Positions 54,420 to 62,579 of a stretch of 64,000 nucleotides of DNA are shown here, piece by piece. The translations under genes and the position numbers were made by a program. The notes beneath the pieces are model-generated. The model did not search any database. It was not told the DNA's origin and saw only the letters and a list, made by a program, of their open reading frames with translations. The stretch comes from Brachybacterium halotolerans (GTDB lineage Bacteria; Actinomycetota; Actinomycetes; Actinomycetales; Dermabacteraceae). How positions within the stretch are numbered: position 1 is the stretch's first letter; the number at the start of each line of letters is the position of its first letter. The stretch covers positions 124,001 through 188,000 of the forward strand of contig NZ_JAEDAJ010000006.1 of assembly GCF_016623465.1 (NCBI RefSeq), given 5' to 3'.

Positions 54420-55370
54420 CTACGACCGGGCCTGGCCGTCGCCAACGGCGCGAGTTCGTGGAACGGGAAATCGGTTTAGCGCAGCACGGACAGTGCTAAC
54501 TCCTTGATCAGTGATGGTGACACTGGCTACGATACCGATCATGATAAGACCAAAGGACCACAAACCGAGGACCGCAATAAAGGCTCCGTGAAGGATTATG
54601 CAGACCACCAATCCCGCGATGCGTACGCGCGGAGCAGTGAACAGCAGAATAGCGATAGACACCTCAAGGAGAATCGGCATCCAAGAAAGCAAAAGCGTCA
54701 CAAATGGAATCTCGCTAGCGACTAGGAGGGGTTCGAATAGGGTCCCCTTGACGCCGAACATAGGGTCGCGGAAAATGTAGTACAAGGCTGTACCCTGGGC
54801 CCAGGCGGAAACTGTTACCTTCGCGATAGCGGCCTGGACGTAAATCCAGGCGACTTGAATCCTTAAGACCTTGCTGAATCCCCATGCGATCGGATTGAGC
54901 CAGCTGATCGCTGGATTTACACGGAATTGCCAATGGTTGAAGCGGGTGTCGGCCAGGCTGATAAACATTAGTATCAACGTCGCGGCCTGGGCGGCCGATT
55001 CTCCGCCATCAGGCAGCGAAATGGAGGCATTTACGCTAAGCGAGATCCAGAAGTGGATGATTCCAAGGATTCGCGGAAAGTACCCAGCCACAATCGTGCA
55101 CAAAATGGCACACACGACCCAAGCGGTGACCTGATGTGGGATTCCGAAACGATCGCCAACACAGAATGCGCCAACGCTTGCTGAGAGGCGGCCACAGTCC
55201 GGAAAGGGCTTGTACCCGGTCAAGGGAGCGAAATATGCCTCAACCGGTGTGATAGCCAACATGGAGAGCTGACCAAGAGCAATAATCGAGCGCGCTATTC
55301 CGCTGTATCGAACCACTGGCAACACGCCGGACATCTCGGCGAGAGCAGTTTGGTACCACCTGTTTATCAC
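54420..55370 (-). CDS. sdpB: SdpB-like HTTM-type membrane protein
   Basis: A 316-residue multi-pass membrane protein of the SdpB family: GIARSIIALGQLSML near the start, a central WIYVQAAIAKVTVSAWAQGTALYYIFRDPMFG segment and several helices after it. In Bacillus, SdpB with SdpA is needed to turn pro-SdpC into active SDP toxin. The HTTM (vitamin K-dependent carboxylase-like) fold underlies the family. GTG start overlaps sdpA (4 bp). AT-rich relative to host. Confidence 0.82.
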   Translation of the reverse strand: MINRWYQTALAEMSGVLPVVRYSGIARSIIALGQLSMLAITPVEAYFAPLTGYKPFPDCGRLSASVGAFCVGDRFGIPHQVTAWVVCAILCTIVAGYFPRILGIIHFWISLSVNASISLPDGGESAAQAATLILMFISLADTRFNHWQFRVNPAISWLNPIAWGFSKVLRIQVAWIYVQAAIAKVTVSAWAQGTALYYIFRDPMFGVKGTLFEPLLVASEIPFVTLLLSWMPILLEVSIAILLFTAPRVRIAGLVVCIILHGAFIAVLGLWSFGLIMIGIVASVTITDQGVSTVRAALNRFPVPRTRAVGDGQARS

Positions 55371-56005
55371 GTATCCCCGTTATCCTTGTCGATGCATTCA
55401 ACATGGACCCGAGCTAATCCCTTTGCTAAGTAATCGTCGGGCTTAAAGAACTCGCGATACGACCAATCAACTGGTTTGGCTTGCGCAAGTACCACGTCTC
55501 CGCAGAGCGTCGGCGTCGGAGAAGAATCAGTCAGCCGTACTGCAGAGTTTGCGCTATCCGGATCGATAGCGCAGTCATCAACAGTGTCCCCCTCGACGCA
55601 CGTGAACCAATCAGAGGATCTTAATTGGTCAGTGACTTGGGACAACTCGGGGCCTTGTGCACGCTGCGCGCGCGAAAGCCCGAACATGTTACCAGGTTTG
55701 GCCTGAGGGGTCGCCATTATCGACCTTAGTCCGTCAGGCGTCTCCCGGTACGCCAGAACCTGATCACCATCTGGAGGCTTCGTAAAGAACGCCCAACCTT
55801 GCGGCCATACTTCCAGACTTTTCAACCACTTCGTGTTGGTTCCACTGCGGTCGAGAACTACGTTACTGGGAAGGGAAATGAATACAGTACTCAACAAGGC
55901 TACTAACGCTATGGCGAAACTCCCAAAGCCCAGGGCGGCGCGTAGCGCGCCCTTTCTGCCTGTGACTGAGTGACCGACCGCTTCTCTGACCTCGAGCACG
56001 TTCAC
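55367..56005 (-). CDS. sdpA: SdpA-like antimicrobial peptide maturation protein
   Basis: 212 residues. One membrane helix near residues 28-48 (FGSFAIALVALLSTVFISLP) precedes the SdpA-typical VWPQGWAFFTKPP block near residue 70. Four cysteines in the C-terminal half (FTCVEGD, DDCAID, LCGDVV, VECIDKD) suggest an oxidised extracytoplasmic domain. It is coupled to sdpC and sdpB by 4-bp overlaps. The cytoplasmic/outer side assignment relative to Bacillus SdpA is an inference. Confidence 0.8.
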   Translation of the reverse strand: MNVLEVREAVGHSVTGRKGALRAALGFGSFAIALVALLSTVFISLPSNVVLDRSGTNTKWLKSLEVWPQGWAFFTKPPDGDQVLAYRETPDGLRSIMATPQAKPGNMFGLSRAQRAQGPELSQVTDQLRSSDWFTCVEGDTVDDCAIDPDSANSAVRLTDSSPTPTLCGDVVLAQAKPVDWSYREFFKPDDYLAKGLARVHVECIDKDNGDT

Positions 56006-56697
56006 GAATTAAGGGCCTTCGTGAAGGCTGAGACTGTCTCCTTTTTCTCTAGCGTGAGATCAGAGTACTCGCCGTTCTCGTCAGGCAGGTAGCTCACGGC
56101 GCCTGGAACTACCGCAATCACCGCCACAGCCAGGGTCGCAACGGCAGCATTTGCGTACACGACGGCATTGACTAGAACAGCGGCATTCGCAGCCGCAGCA
56201 ACGTTAAGCCCGACCTTGACATTCGCCTTTCCGGAACTCTTGGCGACCGCGTCAGGAGCCATGGTGTCCGAGGTGTCGAGTCCGTAGACGTCGGTAAGGA
56301 GACCGTAGAAGGTCTTAGTGAAAGCCTTCAGGGCCCCTTCAACCTTCAGAGGATTTCCCGACGTTAGCCGTTCGACGATTTGGCTTCTGAAATCGGGATC
56401 GTATTCGAGATAATCGGTGACGATCTTTTTCAACGCATCTTTGTCGGCGTGCGGCTTGTCGCCAGAGAATCCAAGCTGTTCAACCAATTCTGGATGGTCG
56501 TCGGCAATTTGCCCGCTTCCGTCGAGCAAGAGCTTCAAGAATTCTTCGTCTGAATAATTGCTTGTTGCCTGACTCAGCGAGGGGGTGTCGGGGTGATCCT
56601 GGTCTTCGGCGACGGCGGGGAGCGTGCCGAAGCTCGCGATGGCGATACTTCCTGCGAGGGCAGCAGGCGCAAAGCGAGTGGCGATCTTATTAATCAT
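56002..56697 (-). CDS. sdpC: SdpC-family antimicrobial peptide precursor
   Basis: 231 residues from ATG 56697 (ATG 56715 is also possible). A signal peptide ends near AVAED. The pro-region has YSDEEFLKLLLDGSGQIADDHPELVEQLG, the SdpC N-terminal signature. A long Ala/Val-rich hydrophobic stretch near residues 161-200 (VGLNVAAAANAAVLVNAVVY...) would be the toxin core. Unlike Bacillus SDP it has no cysteine anywhere, so no disulfide can form. It heads the operon with sdpA, sdpB and sdpI. Confidence 0.8.
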   Translation of the reverse strand: MINKIATRFAPAALAGSIAIASFGTLPAVAEDQDHPDTPSLSQATSNYSDEEFLKLLLDGSGQIADDHPELVEQLGFSGDKPHADKDALKKIVTDYLEYDPDFRSQIVERLTSGNPLKVEGALKAFTKTFYGLLTDVYGLDTSDTMAPDAVAKSSGKANVKVGLNVAAAANAAVLVNAVVYANAAVATLAVAVIAVVPGAVSYLPDENGEYSDLTLEKKETVSAFTKALNS

Positions 56698-57298
56698 GGT
56701 GTACGTACCACGCATCTCGTGTAGATGGGTTGGTGCGCTCCGGGGCGAGGAGGAACGCTCGGGGAGACTCCATCAGATCACATGAAACGGACGCGTGGTG
56801 CTGATGGAGGCGGTACCTTAGTCCCGATGTCACGCGTTGGAGGGTGAGGGTATCTACTGGCTGGCACTAAAGTTCTAACCCCTGGATCTAAGCTTCGTGA
56901 GCGCCGGTGCGCGCGGCTCATTACCACATTAGGGGGTGTCATGCAAGAGCGCGGTCCTCGACGGAGTCTACGACGGGCGGGGTGTCCGCGCTGTTGGCTC
57001 AAGGAGTACAACTGCTCCTGGGCGAGGGATAAGAACGCCCGGACGATTGTTGGCGAATGCAAGCAACGGCGCACCTAGACAAGATCATGTTATGGAAGTT
57101 GCCTCGAACGGTGGTGATCCCGAGACCGATGAAGAGCTCACCTGGAACAAGGTGGCTGTGCCGTCCGACGCGTCGGAGTGGGTCGTAGCCGAAATGGCTG
57201 TGCGAAGCAGTGTTGGGGTTCCACGTCGGCACTTCGCATGACTAGGCAGACACGATCTGCCCTCCGCCGAGACGTCAGAAGACTGCCTTCTGCAACAT
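56698..57298. other. Intergenic region upstream of sdpC
   Basis: 601 bp with no firm gene. It should hold the sdp promoter near 56698-56760. A possible 49-residue frame at 57092-57241 (+) reads MEVASNGGDPETDEELTWNKVAV...ASEWVVAEM and may be a small gene, but it lacks a clear ribosome-binding site. No Bacillus-type sdpR regulator gene is present. Confidence 0.4.
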
Positions 57299-57469
57299 CT
57301 AGTCGTTCAGGTCATTGAACGGGTCGACGATGGTGTGCACTCCATGCACAGGGCAGCGGAATGCGATGCGCATGCCGACGCCGGTCCCTAGAGGTTCCGG
57401 CGCGCAGTCCTTGCCGCATTCGCTGCAGGTGCGGTACCACTCGTCTTCACGACCGAACGGATCACGCAT
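57299..57469 (-). CDS. Small CxxC protein overlapping the integrase gene
   Basis: 56 residues from ATG 57469: MRDPFGREDEWYRTCSECGKDC, then a second pair FRCPVHGVH, i.e. a zinc-ribbon-like mini-protein. Its start overlaps the end of the integrase gene by 8 bp and AGGT lies upstream, so it is translated from the integrase message. Small genes in this position can be recombination directionality factors; this is a guess from position only. Confidence 0.6.
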   Translation of the reverse strand: MRDPFGREDEWYRTCSECGKDCAPEPLGTGVGMRIAFRCPVHGVHTIVDPFNDLND

Positions 57470-58973
57470 CTGAACCTGCTGTCGGTTGCTTCCATTCGAT
57501 GCTGATCGTCTCGGGAGCCTCGTCGATTGTCGTGACTCGGCGCCCATTGCCTACCCGATGGATCACGACGGTCATCAGGGTCTCCACAACTGCGCGCCGT
57601 CGAGCGAGAGTCGTGGAGTCGGATTCCCACCACGCGCGTGCGCCGTCACCGCTCAGAGCATCGGCGAGCGGGTCTGCACCGACGAGAGCGGCGATCTGCT
57701 CGTCGACTGCTCGGAGCTCCTCAGCAAGTTCGTCCAGTCCAGTGTCAAGAGCAGTTTTCGAGATCCGCCCCTTGACGAACATGGATGCGAGGGTCTCGTC
57801 CCGACTCTGAAGCTCTGCACGACGGGCAGTGAGAACTCCGAGGTCGGGGCCGTCACTCTTAGGGATCAGGAGGTCGTGAGCATCTGGGCGCGACAGCCGC
57901 TCGATGCAGACTTCCTTGACGAACTCGTCGATCATCGCTCCCTTGCGGACGAAGTGACCAGTTACGCAACGGTATACAGCGTGGTACTGCTTTGGGGACA
58001 ACCCCGAGCCGTCAACGCGAGGAGTCGGATGGGTGGCGGCGCGGGCTGATCGCACAGGACCTCCGCAGACGCCGCAAACGGCGAGGCCGGAGAGGAGCCA
58101 CTTCCGTGCCGTGCCGCTGTGCACCGGCTTGACGCCGACGAGCCTTCCCCGCGCGGCTAGAAGCTTGTCCACGTCGACGATCGCCGGCCAAGCTCCAGGG
58201 GTGCACTCCGTGATGTCGACCTTGGCCATGTCGTCCTGCCCCTCGGGCTGCACAGGGGGTAGCAGACCCGCAAGGTGAGGGTTGATCAAGAGGCGCCGGA
58301 TCGTTGGCGAGTGCCAGCGGGCCCCGTTCCGAGTCTTGTAGCCATCCGCATTCAGGTCGCTCGCGATCTGCCCGAGGGTCGCCCCGGCAAGGAACTCGTC
58401 GAAGACTCGGTGGATGACGCCAGCTTCTTCTGCATCGACGCGATACCGAGTGCCATGAGCGTCTCGGTCTGGCGCGTGCACCCAGCGGTAGCCATAGGGA
58501 GTGCGACCCGACGTCGGGTGTCCTGCCTTGCGGCGCTCCAAGGCGAACCTCTTCGCCCGGGCGGCCTTTTGACGTACTTCGCGCTCGGCGAAGACAACGG
58601 ATACCTTGAGAAACGTGTCGTCGTAGAGGGTGTCGACGCTCTCGCGAATCGAGATCACCCGGATGCTTCGTCGGGGTGGGAGGACCTCAAGCAGGTCTTC
58701 GATCCGGCGCGTGAGCCGAGAGGACTCAGTGACGATGAGAGCGTCGAGAGCACCGCCGTCGAACGCGGTTAGCATCCGGTGCCAGTCCGTCTTCTCTCCG
58801 CGCTGCTTCGACCCGCTGACGTCGTTGTCTGCGAACTGTGCGACGACCCGCCATCCACGTCGATGGGCTTCTTTCAGGCAGTCTTCGAGCTGCTGATGGA
58901 TGCCCTGGTCGACGTCCTCGGACTGCCGGGCGTAGACCGCTGCTCGGAGAGGTGCTGCTGAGGGACTGTTCAC
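57462..58973 (-). CDS. Large serine integrase of the island
   Basis: 503 residues. The catalytic domain starts with AVYARQSED (nucleophilic Ser) and has TESSRLTRRIEDLLE and the VVFAEREVRQKAARAKRFALERRKAG helix. A recombinase domain follows (PYGYRWV...AGVIHRVFDEFLAG) and then a zinc-ribbon with CGVCGG and a later Cys (YRCVTGH), with a coiled coil near 395-435 (LQSRDETLASM...LAEELRAVDEQI). Large serine integrases join attP and attB without host factors. TATCGT at 58980-58985 is 6 nt before the GTG 58973, giving a leaderless start 39 bp from attR. Confidence 0.92.
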   Translation of the reverse strand: MNSPSAAPLRAAVYARQSEDVDQGIHQQLEDCLKEAHRRGWRVVAQFADNDVSGSKQRGEKTDWHRMLTAFDGGALDALIVTESSRLTRRIEDLLEVLPPRRSIRVISIRESVDTLYDDTFLKVSVVFAEREVRQKAARAKRFALERRKAGHPTSGRTPYGYRWVHAPDRDAHGTRYRVDAEEAGVIHRVFDEFLAGATLGQIASDLNADGYKTRNGARWHSPTIRRLLINPHLAGLLPPVQPEGQDDMAKVDITECTPGAWPAIVDVDKLLAARGRLVGVKPVHSGTARKWLLSGLAVCGVCGGPVRSARAATHPTPRVDGSGLSPKQYHAVYRCVTGHFVRKGAMIDEFVKEVCIERLSRPDAHDLLIPKSDGPDLGVLTARRAELQSRDETLASMFVKGRISKTALDTGLDELAEELRAVDEQIAALVGADPLADALSGDGARAWWESDSTTLARRRAVVETLMTVVIHRVGNGRRVTTIDEAPETISIEWKQPTAGSDA

Positions 58974-58994
58974 GGCCCCACGATACACAAGTAC

Positions 58995-59030
58995 GTCCTA
59001 GACAGTCGTAGGTGGCGGCCTGCGGCTTCG
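58995..59030. other. attR, right junction of the island
   Basis: Island sequence (CCTAGACAGTCGTAG) ends at the GT core at 59012-59013, after which host codons G-GCG-GCC-TGC resume the DUF4244 helix. Reconstructed attP (left arm here, right arm from attL) has CTAG 10 nt to the left and 7 nt to the right of the core. Crossover could also lie at the nearby shared GCG (59015-59017), as GTT and GTG both encode Val. Confidence 0.75.
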
Positions 59031-59119
59031 CGGCCGTGCTGGTGCTGCTGCTGAAGTCCGGCGAGGTGCGGGAGCTGCTGATGAACATCATCACCTCGGC
59101 GCTCTCGCTGGGGCAGTGA
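59014..59119 (+). pseudogene. DUF4244 prepilin-like gene, 3' fragment
   Basis: The rest of the split gene: (V)AACGFAAVLVLLLKSGE, then VRELLMNIITSALSLGQ and a TGA at 59117-59119. It carries most of the pilin's membrane helix and C-terminus but has no start codon. The TGA overlaps the GTG start of the TadE gene, showing the original operon coupling, now uncoupled from tadA-tadBC by the island. Confidence 0.85.
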
Positions 59120-59634
59120 CCGCCCGCTCCCCCGCCCCGCCCGCGCAGTGCGCGCAGGCCGACGAGGCATCCCGGCAGGCCCCTTCCCGGGCCGGCCGGG
59201 GCGCCCGTCGCCCGCGGCCGGGCACCTGCCGCCCGCGGCCCCTCCGCCGTGCACTGCGCGGCGGCACCGGCTCGGTGACGGCGGAGACAGCGATCGTGCT
59301 GCCCGTCGTCGTGCTGATGGTGCTCGTGATCCTCGTGGCCGGCGTCGGGATCGGCGCGCAGGTGCAGCTCGAGTCCGCGGCCCGCGGTGCGGCCCGCGAG
59401 CTCGCACGCGGACAGAGCGAGGGAGAGGCCGTACAGAGCGCTCAGCGGATCGCGGGCGACGGCGCGCAGGTGAGCATCGGATCCGACGGTGCGTGGGTGC
59501 AGGTGACGGTGACGCGCTCGGTGGGTGCCCGCAGCGGCCTGCTCTCCGGCGCGAGCTGGGACCTCAGCGGCTCGGCCCAGGCGCGCCGGGAACCCCATCT
59601 GGTGGGCGACGGGCAGGGAGGGGGCGCGCCATGA
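59116..59634 (+). CDS. TadE-family pseudopilin
   Basis: 172 residues. A long basic leader ends in GGTGSVTAETAIVLPVVVLMVLVILVAG: a Tad-type cleavage site with Glu at +5 followed by the hydrophobic helix. The mature part is short and beta-rich. TadE pseudopilins initiate or cap Tad pili after processing by the TadV peptidase, which is not in this window. It begins with GTG overlapping the stop of the DUF4244 gene and ends 4 bp into the next gene. Confidence 0.85.
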   Translation: MTARSPAPPAQCAQADEASRQAPSRAGRGARRPRPGTCRPRPLRRALRGGTGSVTAETAIVLPVVVLMVLVILVAGVGIGAQVQLESAARGAARELARGQSEGEAVQSAQRIAGDGAQVSIGSDGAWVQVTVTRSVGARSGLLSGASWDLSGSAQARREPHLVGDGQGGGAP

Positions 59635-60242
59635 CGCCGCCACGCACGCGGGCGGAGGCACGGGAGGACGCGCGGGAGCACGCGAGGGAGGAGGGCTCGG
59701 CGCCCGCGAGCGTGCTCGCCTACATCGGGGCGATGACGGCGGTGCTGGGCGCGGTCGTCGTCATCGGGCAGGGACTGCTCGCGCTCGCGGCCGCGGACAC
59801 CGCCGCGGACCTCGCCGCGCTCGCGGGCGCCGATGCGCTCGCCGTCGGCACCAGCGCGCCGTGCGCCATCGCCTCCGAGGCGGCCGTCCGCAACGGCGCG
59901 AGCCTGCTCTCGTGCACCGTCGCCGGTCAGGACGTGGTCGTCGAGGTCAGCACGCCCGCCGGGGTGCTCCCGGATCAGCGCTCGCGGGCCCGCGCCGGTC
60001 CCGCGCCGTCGAGCAGCTCGAGGACGGCGAGCGCCCCCGCCTTGGACAGCGGCTCGTTGCCGTTGCCGCACTTCGGGGAGACCACGCACGCCGGGCAGCC
60101 CGCCTCGCATGCGCATTCGCGCACCATGTCCTCCGTCGCCCGCACCCAGGCGGCCGCGTCCTCGGCGCCGCGCTCGGCGAACCCGGCGCCGCCGGGCGCG
60201 CCGTCGTACACGAAGATCGTGGGCTGGCCGGTGTCCTCGTGA
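59631..60242 (+). CDS. TadE-like protein of the helicase/secretion neighbourhood
   Basis: 203 residues by the open frame. The N-terminal half fits the family: an Arg/Glu/Ala-rich leader, the helix VLAYIGAMTAVLGAVVVIGQGLL, then ADTAADLAALAGADALA and a C-x18-C pair (PCAIAS...LLSCTVAGQ). Family proteins usually end soon after the RARAGPA segment, about residue 122. Here the frame lacks a stop and runs 268 bp antisense into the helicase gene, so the last ~80 residues are probably not conserved. Confidence 0.72.
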   Translation: MTPPRTRAEAREDAREHAREEGSAPASVLAYIGAMTAVLGAVVVIGQGLLALAAADTAADLAALAGADALAVGTSAPCAIASEAAVRNGASLLSCTVAGQDVVVEVSTPAGVLPDQRSRARAGPAPSSSSRTASAPALDSGSLPLPHFGETTHAGQPASHAHSRTMSSVARTQAAASSAPRSANPAPPGAPSYTKIVGWPVSS

Positions 60243-62539
60243 CGGGCCGTCGAGACCCCGCCGATGTCCCAGCGGTCGCAGGTGGCCAGCAGGGGCAGCA
60301 TCGAGATCGCGGCGTGCTCGGCGGCGTGCAGGGCTCCGGGGAGCAGCTCGTCGACGATGCCGTCGGCCTCGGTGGTCTCCTGGGGCAGCACGAACCAGAC
60401 CGCGCGCGTGGTGAGGGTGCGAGGCGGCAGGTCCAGCGGATGCTGGCCGAGGACCGCCTGGGTGTAGACGTCCCGCACCTGGTAGCCCGTGACCTGGTCG
60501 GTGACGTCGACCGTGCCGAAGCACAGCCGCACGCCCCGCCCCCACTCCTCCTCGCGGTCGGTGGAGCGGATGCGGATCGTGGAGGTCGACTGCGGATGCG
60601 TGGAGTGGAGGGGATCCTCGCGGTGCACGAGGGCGACCGCCCGCTCGACGTCCAGGTGGTCGACGACGAAGTTCCTGCCCTGGTGCATGTAGACCGCGCC
60701 GTCGTGGACCTGGGTGTGGGCGCTGCCGGCGTCGACGGTGCCCAGCAGGGCGCCGCTGGAGGCCTCGACGATCCGTACCGGTTCGCCGCCGCTCCCGCGC
60801 AGGTCGGTGAGGTCGTGGGCGCTCTCCGTCATCGTCCAGTACCAGCCCGTCGGACGGCGTCGCAGCACGCCGCGAGCGGCGAGGGTGTCCAGCAGCTCCC
60901 GCGCCGCGGGCCCGAAGATCTCCTCCTCGCCCTCGCGCAGGGGCAGCTCCGCGGCCGCGGCGCACAGATGGGGCGTCATCACGTACGGGTTGTGCGGGTC
61001 GAACACGGCCGCCTCGACCTCCATGCCGAACACGGAGTCCGGATGGTGCACGACATACGTGTCCAGCGGGTCCTCGCGGGCGACGAACAGGGCGAGCGCA
61101 TCGCCCTCCTGGCTGCGCCCGGCGCGCCCCGCCTGCTGCCACAGCGAGGCGCGGGTGCCCGGCCACCCGGCGATCAGCACGGCGTCGAGCCCGGAGATGT
61201 CGATGCCCAGCTCGAGGGCGTTGGTGGAGGCCAGGGCCCGCAGCTCCCCCGAGCGCAGGGCGTCCTCGAGCGCCCTCCGCTCCTCCGCGAGGTAGCCGCC
61301 GCGATAGGCGGCGATCCTCCCCGCCCGGCGCGCGAGCTCACCGTCCATGGACTGCTCCGCCTCCTGCCCGAGGAGGCGCTGCGCGCCGGTCGAGACGAGC
61401 TCCGCACCGCGCCGGGAACGGGCGAACACGAGGGTCTGCACGTCGCGGCGCACGAGGTCCGCGAGCAGCGCGCCCGCCTCGCTCGTCGCCGAGCGACGCA
61501 GCGGTTCCTCGCTGCGCTCGGCGGGTTCGGAGGGCTCGGCGGGGTGGCCGGCGCGCGCGGCGCGATGCCCGACGGAGGCGGTGCCGACGGGGCCCCCGGG
61601 GGCGCCGTTCCCGCTCGGCTCCGCGGGGCGACGGCCGTCGACGACCGACCTGGTGCCGGGCTCCCACAGTCCGAAGGTGACGCCGCCGCGGGGCGAGCCG
61701 TCCTCCGTGACGGCCTCGACGTCCTGGCCGATCAGGCGCGAGGCCGAGAGCTCGGGGTTCGCGGTGGTGGCCGAGGCCAGGATGAACGTGGGGTCGCTGC
61801 GATAGGCGGCCGCGACGCGGCGCAGGCGCCGCAGGACCATCGCGACGTGGCTGCCGAAGACGCCGCGGTAGCTGTGGCACTCGTCGACGATCACGTACTT
61901 CAGGGCCCGCAGGAAGCTCGCCCACTGCTCGTGACCGGGGAGGATCCCGAAGTGCAGCATGTCGGGGTTGGTGAGCACGAAGGTGCCGTGGCGGCGGATC
62001 CAGCGGCGCTGCTCGGTGGGGGTGTCCCCGTCGTAGACGGCCACGCGGGCGTCGCGCAGCTCGGCGCCGTCGACGAGCGCCGTGATGTTGGTGAGCTGGT
62101 CCGCGGCCAGGGCCTTCGTCGGCGCGAGGTACAGGGCGGTCGCGCGCGGCGCGGAGCGGTCGAGCTCGCGCGCGCCGATCGCGCTCAGCGAGGGAAGCAG
62201 GTACGCGAGCGACTTGCCGGAGGCGGTGGCGGTGGAGAGGACGACGTGCCGCCCCTCGTGGGCGAGCTGCGCAGCCTGCTCCTGGTGGATCCAGGGGGCC
62301 GTGATGCCGCGGGAGGCGAGGCGCTCGCGCAGGCGCAGATCCGTCCACTCCGGGAACTCGCCGGTGCGTCCGGGGCGCGCGGGCACGTGCTGCACATGGG
62401 TGAGGCAGGTGCGGCGCTGCAGGGGTGCGCTGAGGTCCCGCAGCAGCTCGTCGGCCCGCCCTCGTCGCACCCGCTCCCCTTCCTGACCACGGCCTGGATC
62501 AGCGCCGGGAGCGGTTCTGGGACCGCCCGTCCAGCGCAT
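59975..62539 (-). CDS. DECH-box ATP-dependent helicase
   Basis: 854 residues, superfamily 2. Motif I STATASGKSLAYLLP, Ia LYLAPTKALAADQ, II VIVDECHSYRG (DECH), III ASATTANPE, motif V ALELGIDISGLDAVLIAG and motif VI QQAGRAGRSQEGD are all present. The C-terminal DUF1998-like part ends in CACEAGCPACVVSPKCGNGN, a likely metal-binding cluster. The family adjoins tad loci in actinobacteria. The start is either ATG 62539 or ATG 62581; the latter overlaps the divergent methyltransferase start by 2 bp. Confidence 0.88.
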   Translation of the reverse strand: MRWTGGPRTAPGADPGRGQEGERVRRGRADELLRDLSAPLQRRTCLTHVQHVPARPGRTGEFPEWTDLRLRERLASRGITAPWIHQEQAAQLAHEGRHVVLSTATASGKSLAYLLPSLSAIGARELDRSAPRATALYLAPTKALAADQLTNITALVDGAELRDARVAVYDGDTPTEQRRWIRRHGTFVLTNPDMLHFGILPGHEQWASFLRALKYVIVDECHSYRGVFGSHVAMVLRRLRRVAAAYRSDPTFILASATTANPELSASRLIGQDVEAVTEDGSPRGGVTFGLWEPGTRSVVDGRRPAEPSGNGAPGGPVGTASVGHRAARAGHPAEPSEPAERSEEPLRRSATSEAGALLADLVRRDVQTLVFARSRRGAELVSTGAQRLLGQEAEQSMDGELARRAGRIAAYRGGYLAEERRALEDALRSGELRALASTNALELGIDISGLDAVLIAGWPGTRASLWQQAGRAGRSQEGDALALFVAREDPLDTYVVHHPDSVFGMEVEAAVFDPHNPYVMTPHLCAAAAELPLREGEEEIFGPAARELLDTLAARGVLRRRPTGWYWTMTESAHDLTDLRGSGGEPVRIVEASSGALLGTVDAGSAHTQVHDGAVYMHQGRNFVVDHLDVERAVALVHREDPLHSTHPQSTSTIRIRSTDREEEWGRGVRLCFGTVDVTDQVTGYQVRDVYTQAVLGQHPLDLPPRTLTTRAVWFVLPQETTEADGIVDELLPGALHAAEHAAISMLPLLATCDRWDIGGVSTARHEDTGQPTIFVYDGAPGGAGFAERGAEDAAAWVRATEDMVRECACEAGCPACVVSPKCGNGNEPLSKAGALAVLELLDGAGPARARER

Positions 62540-62579
62540 GTCCGGATCACGTCCGGGCACCTGGGGCACAATCGTAGCC

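Larger units (their letters stand above)
31714..59013. mobile_element. Serine-integrase mobilizable island with PolB, relaxase, R-M and Sdp genes
   Basis: A 27.3-kb element between two halves of a DUF4244 gene. It carries its own large serine integrase next to the right end, a family B DNA polymerase, a MobA/MobC mobilization module with an oriT candidate, two small serine recombinases, a type I R-M operon with an Abi gene, and an Sdp toxin-immunity cluster. Base composition varies and is locally much more AT-rich than the host (for example 31900-32550, 48100-50650 and 54000-56700), a sign of transfer. No type IV secretion genes are present, so it would be mobilizable rather than self-transmissible. 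Confidence 0.85.
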
